A stretch of DNA of 64,000 nucleotides, from positions 1,681,050 to 1,745,049 of the forward strand of contig ML058459.1 in the NCBI GenBank assembly GCA_003013855.2, given 5' to 3'. A program made the translations under genes and the position numbers. The notes below the pieces were generated by a model that saw only the letters and a program-made list of their open reading frames with translations, did no database searches and had not been told where the DNA came from. Origin of the DNA: Liriodendron chinense. Taxonomy: Eukaryota > Streptophyta > Magnoliopsida > Magnoliales > Magnoliaceae. Positions 58,945-64,000 of this stretch are shown here, piece after piece (within the stretch, counting starts at the first letter, position 1; each line of letters opens with the position of its first letter).

Positions 58945-59112
58945 TCTTGATAGAAAGCCAAGATCAAAAGAAATCATGTCGAGATGGGACAACATGCATT
59001 ATAACATCCGACAACCATAACTTTGCAACTACTTATCAAAATCATGCATATGATACACCGTTAGAACTGTATTGGCGAGCTCTACCTCTTCACCAATGCC
59101 AAAGGCAATTGA
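58945..59112 (+). repeat. Second copy of the LTR-like repeat
   Basis: AGATCAAAAGAAATCATG...CAACATGCATTATA and CACCAATGCCAAAGGCAATTGAA match parts of 56876-57537. This copy lacks the MITE and so shows an approximate empty site around 59044-59065. Confidence 0.5.
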
Positions 59113-59179
59113 ATCTTATGCCATCGTAGCTCCTACATTCTCTAATGTATGAATAGATTTCTACTACAACTACTATATG

Positions 59180-60200
59180 CTTTCCGCCAACAAACTTTTG
59201 CATCGATGCGACCTTGCTTTAATCATGGTCATGTGGTGTGAACACCCAGAATCAATCAACCAATCATTTGCATATTCTGTAGCACCTTTTGTAGAAGATC
59301 TATCGATACATGCATCAACCTAATCATCGAGATGCTTCAACACTAGAATTTGAAGCCAAAGTAGGTGATCACTCCCCCTCTTAAAAGTTTCATAAGTTTG
59401 ACAAAATTTGTGCGAATGATGCTTGGACATTTCACTTGCCTTCATCGGTTTCACCTTTTCTATACTCTCTTTAGTAACATCGTTGCTAATTTCATCTTTT
59501 AATATTTTCTTGGGGGAAGATAAGAACAATTTTATTAATCCCAAAGAGCCAACAATCTAAAAATACAAGAAAGAGCTTACATCCCGGGCCAGAAAAGGAA
59601 AGACAAAAGAAAAAAAAGAACCCACATCTTAGGCTAAGAAAGAACTCACATTTTAGATAAAACTAGAGCTAGAGCCCACACTTTAGGTCAGGAAATAAGC
59701 ACGAAGCCTACACCAGCGAGCAGAGCTCACCTACACTAGCAACGAAGTGGTCATCTTTTTATATTACTCTATAGTACTTTCTCACAATGTGATGTGGTTT
59801 TTGGTGACAAATATGCTTTGATCGATTATGATCTTTATCTTGCAACCAACTATCACATGCATTATGGTCATCCTTCTTATGTAACTCACCATTCCTTTTG
59901 GATTCTTTTAACTGTTTAGATTTTTTTACCCTAGCTCTTGTTAGTCATCGCAAGCACTTTGTCATCATCCTTCAATAAGATTCTAGTCATCTAATTGGCT
60001 AGCATCTCCTAATGTATCATTCGGCAATTCAAAGAGTGTAGATTGCATGTGTAATCCTCTTATTATTGTAACAAATACACTAAGCGCTGGTCATATGCTG
60101 TGCCCAACCAACCTACACATCCGACTTGCACAAATTTTCAACTAAGTCAATTGGGAAATCTCATTACACAAAGAATTGAACTTTCATAAACTACTAAGAC
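59180..60200 (-). pseudogene. Ty1/copia gag-protease remnant
   Basis: On the minus strand WLIDSGCSHHMT (59230-59265) is the copia protease active-site motif. The preceding KASEMSKHHSHKF region and, further upstream, KKDDHNACDSWLQDKD (about 59835-59885, a relic of the zinc knuckle region) and FELPNDTLGDASQ fit gag. Multiple stops interrupt the frame and no integrase follows. Its lineage differs from the copia at 49-52 kb, whose motif is DSGVSDHM. Confidence 0.6.
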
Positions 60201-60750
60201 ATTTAAATTGCATTGGGTTAGTACTCATCTTGTTATCTGGCATATGCGACCATGCATCAATGAACTGTGAGAATAACACCTCATGGCCCCACTAGGATAG
60301 CTAGTGAGAAAGGGAAGGAAAAGAAACCAAAAACTATATATATTATCTAATGGCCATTTTCAAGTTTTGCATGAGCACCAATTGGTGTAAATTCCATTTT
60401 AAGGATCTTGTTCGGATAACAAGTGGATATTAAGATAAAGATCTAATAGAAGTCACCTTATTTTTCGTGTATGAGAATTTGACTATAATGTTTGGATGAT
60501 GATTTCATTTTCCCATCCAATGCTTCCTTTGCCATTCAAACATGATGAAGAGTCCCGCCACGGGAAAAGTCATCCATTTTTGGTTGTTTTCTTTTGTTTT
60601 CCCACCAGCCGAACAGTCCCCAAATGTCTTCCACACGACTTTGGATTGCTTCACGAATATACTTCTTCCAGTTCTAATTGAGATATCTAGCACCTTTTCT
60701 GATAGTACTTATCTTCCACGTTTGCAAGGTATTACATTCTCTAAGGAAGT

Positions 60751-60856
60751 CTTTGGTGCTTTGGTATCATTATTGTAACATATCTCTTATAGATCTTGGC
60801 GCGTATTCTTTGGTGCTTTGGTATCATTATTCTAACATATCTCTTATAGATCTTAG
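60751..60856. repeat. Tandem duplication, 57-bp unit
   Basis: CTTTGGTGCTTTGGTATCAT at 60751 repeats at 60808, each followed by TAACATATCTCTTATAGATC. There are two copies. Confidence 0.9.
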
Positions 60857-61941
60857 CCCTAAAGATACGATTCTATGAATGATGTCCAATAAGTGTAGTA
60901 TCTGTTGTTGGTTTTTTTCACCGTACAACAACCCACTATTTCCAACCATCTCAAACACCTTTTTAGTTGCTGTGCCTTGACTCATTCTCCAAACATGAAT
61001 AACTACCCCTCAAGCATTACTTCACATACGCCTGGGGTCATTGCCTGCTCTTATAGTACTTGTGGAGTTAATTTCTTCCACCGAGAGAGAGAGCAAGCAC
61101 TATCCCTTAAAACTGAAAGATTTTAAATGAAAGCAAAAAGAACCCAATGCCAAAAGGAAAAAAAAATATATTATTAATATTCCAAGTTGCATACCTCTAT
61201 TGCTATTAGAATGTATACATATGCACATATAATTGCTATTAAAATGTATACAAAAACATATATAAAGGCATCCCTAATCCTAATCAAATTTGAATTCTCA
61301 AACTACTAAGCTCATCGGCTAATGAAGAAAAAGCGTACAAAAAAAAATCCTACTCTATTATTATCATGATGTAGGGAAGGACGTGATGAGGTCTATCATT
61401 GTCTTCTTCAAGGGGATAATTACCTTGAATCTACAAGGCCATCTAGAATCCATCATAGCTTTCTCAAATTCATGAGAGAAGAAAATGGCAAAAGTCAAAG
61501 TTGTATTGAATAATATCAAGGCTAAAGCTCTGGTATGAGTTTAACAACCTTAAATACCATGGAGAAAAGCCTAAGAATGAATTAAAAAGAGTCCTAAATG
61601 AAAAATGAAAGAAAACAAAAAAATGTTAACATGCAAGTTCACACAAATCCACGTCGATCCTCGATCATGGTCGGGCGGTTGACCCGAGATTTTGGGCAAT
61701 CGGTCGGTCAACCAATGGAGCTTGGTCAGGTGACCAAAGAGCTCCAAAAGTGTTCCTAGACTAAACTGGGATTTTCGAGGTAATTTTGAATGACCAATAT
61801 CGAGTTAGTCGGTCAACCGAAAAGGATGAAAAGTGTCTAAGAAGCTTTTGGACTTCCAAATGCAATATCGGGCGACCGACTAGATTAGTTCGGTCGACCA
61901 AATTATGTTGACTTCTGTGGTCTTCTCTTGGGCTCCTTCTT
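60857..61941. other. Intergenic, possible LTR sequence, no gene
   Basis: No coding match. 61670-61910 is full of CGGTCGACC/GGTCAACC phrases and directly follows, in the minus-strand sense, the gypsy integrase end, so it may be its 3' flank or LTR. LTR borders were not found. Confidence 0.35.
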
Positions 61942-64000
61942 CTAGTCCATACGAGCCATGAATGTGTCCATAACCCATTCCATATCAGTCTTCTCTACTT
62001 CAAAAGAACTCGTCCTTACGTTATCTTTAGGAGTTGGCTCGTGATACTTGAATAGGTCCGCCACGTTGAATGTACACGAGATCTCCATGTCATTCAGAAG
62101 ATTAACAATGCATGCGTTGTCATTGATCTTGCGAAGGATAGGCACCAATCTAATCTTCTTGTTCTTCATCTCAATGTACGTCCCGGTAGGAAATCTCTCC
62201 TTGCGTAGATGAACCATAACGTTGTCGCTCACTTCGACACTTTTGGCTACCGATGTTTGTCAGCTTGCTCATTGTATCTGTCATTTGAAGCTTGCAACTT
62301 GGCTTGAAAATATGCATGAATGGCCATAATTCGATCTGCCATGTGCTCTACAACAACACTCACGCCTAAGAGCTTGGGCAATGGAACTAAATCAAGTACA
62401 TGCCTAGGCACTCGTCCATAAACGATCTCGAACAGAGATTTACCAGTGGAATGGTTTGGCATGTTGTTGAATGAAAATTCTGCTTGTGCTAATGCGAAAT
62501 CCCACTGCTTCAATTTGTCGCTAGAGAGACACTGAATGAGATTTCCCAATGTTTAGTTCACCACTTCAATTTGCTCATCTCTCTACAAATAGTATGCATT
62601 GTTGAACTGAAGTTGAGTGTCAAATGGAATCCACAAAGTTCTCCAAAAGTGGCTAAGAAAGTTCATGTCACAATTAGATGTAATGGACTTGGGAACATCG
62701 TGCAACTGAAAAAATAGATTTTCCACGTGCGTTGCGTCAAGAGTCTTCTTGCATGGGATGACGTGTTCCATCTTCAAAAATTTATCCACCATGACAAGTA
62801 TAGAATCCATGCCACATTGAGTTCATGGAAGGCCAAGTATGAAGTCCATAGATAAATCTTCCCAAGGGTTGTCAGGTACGTGCAATGGAATGTGGAGACC
62901 CATGTTCTAAGATTGCCCCTTTGAAGGCTGACACGTACGACATTGTTGCACCGCTTTCTCGACGTCTTGCTTCTGCTGCGGCCAATAAGATCACTCCATA
63001 AGAGTGACGGTCTTGTCTCACCCTAGGTGGCCACTGATGCCACCTCCACGCAACTCTTAGATAATCTACTCCCTCAACGAACTCTATGGAATGCACAACT
63101 GATTTTCTTCAAAGAGAACCATTTTGGATATGTAGGTCACTAGGATGACCCTCCTGGCATCTAGACAATGCCTCCTTGAAGTCCTCATATTCAACGTCTA
63201 ACTTTTTGAGGCAATCGAATCTAATTACCTCATTGCTCATTGTGACTAGCATGTTGCAAGATGACTCAGTGATCAACCACCTTATATTGTTGCCCTGCTT
63301 TATGCTTCAAAACAAACGTGAATTCCTACAAAAATGAGATTCATCCAACATGCACATGATTCACGTTAGTTTGGCTATTAATAAATTTCAAGGCTTGATA
63401 GTTATTGTAGAGAATAAACTCCTACTAAATCGAATAGTGCCACCAATATCGTAGCGCCTAAGCCACTGTGTACAACTCAAACCATATGTTGACCATTTCT
63501 TTCATGCATCACTGAACTTTTCACTGTAAAAGGCTAACGGCCTACCTACTTATGATAAAACTCCCCTTATTCCGACGTACAAGGGTCACAGTCTACCTCG
63601 AACAATTTGTCGAAGATGGAAAGTGCCAAAACTAGAGTCTTGGAAATCGATGTTTGATCTCTACAAAGCTCCTATCAGCTTCCTTTGTCCACTAAAATGG
63701 CCCCTTCTTCATACAGTCTATAATTTGTGCCACGATAGTGCTAAAATTATGCATGAATCGATGATAAAATGTCGCCAACCTATGAAAACTACGCACCTTA
63801 TGAATATTCATTAGGACCAACCATTCCCTGATGGCTCACACCTCGTCGTCTACACAGATGCCTGTGGACGTCACTATGAATTCCAAGAACAATAGGCTCT
63901 CGATTAGGAAGTTACGCTTTTTCATATTTAAGAACAACTTGTTGTCTGCTCAGACCTATAGAACTTGTCTGATCCCCTGTGGTCTGCTTCATTCTGACTA
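61942..64000 (-). pseudogene. Ty3/gypsy pol remnant (RT end, RNase H, integrase), runs off window
   Basis: On the minus strand the order from the window edge is: the end of RT/RNase H (VDDEV, FYHRFM, KGPFxWTKEADRSF near 63700-63850), an RNase H tail (LKHKAGQQ near 63290), an integrase zinc-region relic, the integrase core (DSILVMVDKFLKMEHVIPC, 62740-62810), FALAQAEFSFNNMPNHSTGK and FEIVYGRVPRH (62400-62510), and the C-terminal VHLRKERFPTGTY and NDNACIVNLLNDMEISC (62080-62210). No chromodomain is evident. Several stops show it is inactive. The rest of the element lies beyond 64000. Confidence 0.8.

Noticed and set aside
60496..61126. Overlapping short open frames
   Set aside because: They overlap in several frames and on both strands without any recognised motif; part of the stretch is a 57-bp tandem duplication.
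1..64000. CRISPR arrays, bacterial operons or viral integrations
   Set aside because: No regularly spaced identical repeats with unique spacers, no ribosome-binding sites and no viral coat or movement proteins are seen; all reverse-transcriptase sequences fit LTR retrotransposons.

Overview
This window is transposon-dominated nuclear DNA of a flowering plant. The evidence is plant-type LTR retrotransposons (Ty3/gypsy Tat lineage, Ty1/copia), MITEs, a SINE, a plant tRNA-Arg(UCU) and a decayed plant polyamine-oxidase gene. Many short elements carry GTGGGGCCCACCTTGATG-like ends. From memory these recall magnoliid or other early-diverging angiosperm genomes, but that placement is low confidence. 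I see no intact single-copy host protein gene.

Layout. 0-11.8 kb: remnants of a minus-strand Tat-type gypsy element (integrase, RNase H, RT, protease, gag, probable 5' LTR). One stretch exists as two diverged copies (about 78-2036 and 3190-6704). The second copy was later split by a 1477-bp solo LTR with a perfect ATCAT target duplication, and the first copy keeps the empty site. 11.9-14.2 kb: a cluster of palindromic MITEs. 14.56 kb: tRNA-Arg(UCU). 17.3-19.4 kb: an intron-containing but broken polyamine oxidase pseudogene. 19.8-24.8 kb: a tandem duplication, a probable Ty1/copia primer site and leader, and nested repeats. 24,848-24,938 and 49,213-51,930: the two halves of an old Ty1/copia element.

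24,939-49,212 is the centrepiece: a complete, young, 24,274-bp Ty3/gypsy Tat element inserted in the copia gag. It has two 1542-bp LTRs (three differences seen by eye), TG...CA ends, a perfect CATAA duplication, a tRNA-Arg-type primer site and a purine tract. Gag-protease (1581 codons) and pol (RT, RNase H, second RNase H, DD35E integrase) are both open. They overlap in different frames, but a canonical 118-nt GT-AG intron (31224-31341) would fuse them into one roughly 2735-residue polyprotein. Just after pol lie four 28-nt RNA hairpins whose stems co-vary. On the opposite strand are two genes with plant introns, encoding plant-mobile-domain/DUF7745-like proteins of about 449 and 945 residues. 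The 3' region carries a tandem array of paired hairpins with AATAAA motifs and a 456-bp tandem duplication.

52-64 kb: a non-autonomous LTR element, a SINE with a 13-bp target duplication, an LTR split by a hAT-like MITE, and decayed copia and gypsy coding remnants on the minus strand, the last running off the window end.

How the parts work together: the Tat element looks autonomous. Full-length RNA would give Gag-protease, spliced RNA Gag-Pro-Pol. The antisense genes keep their introns through retrotransposition because their splice signals are inverted in the genomic RNA. All coordinates and matches were read by eye; no database search was possible.
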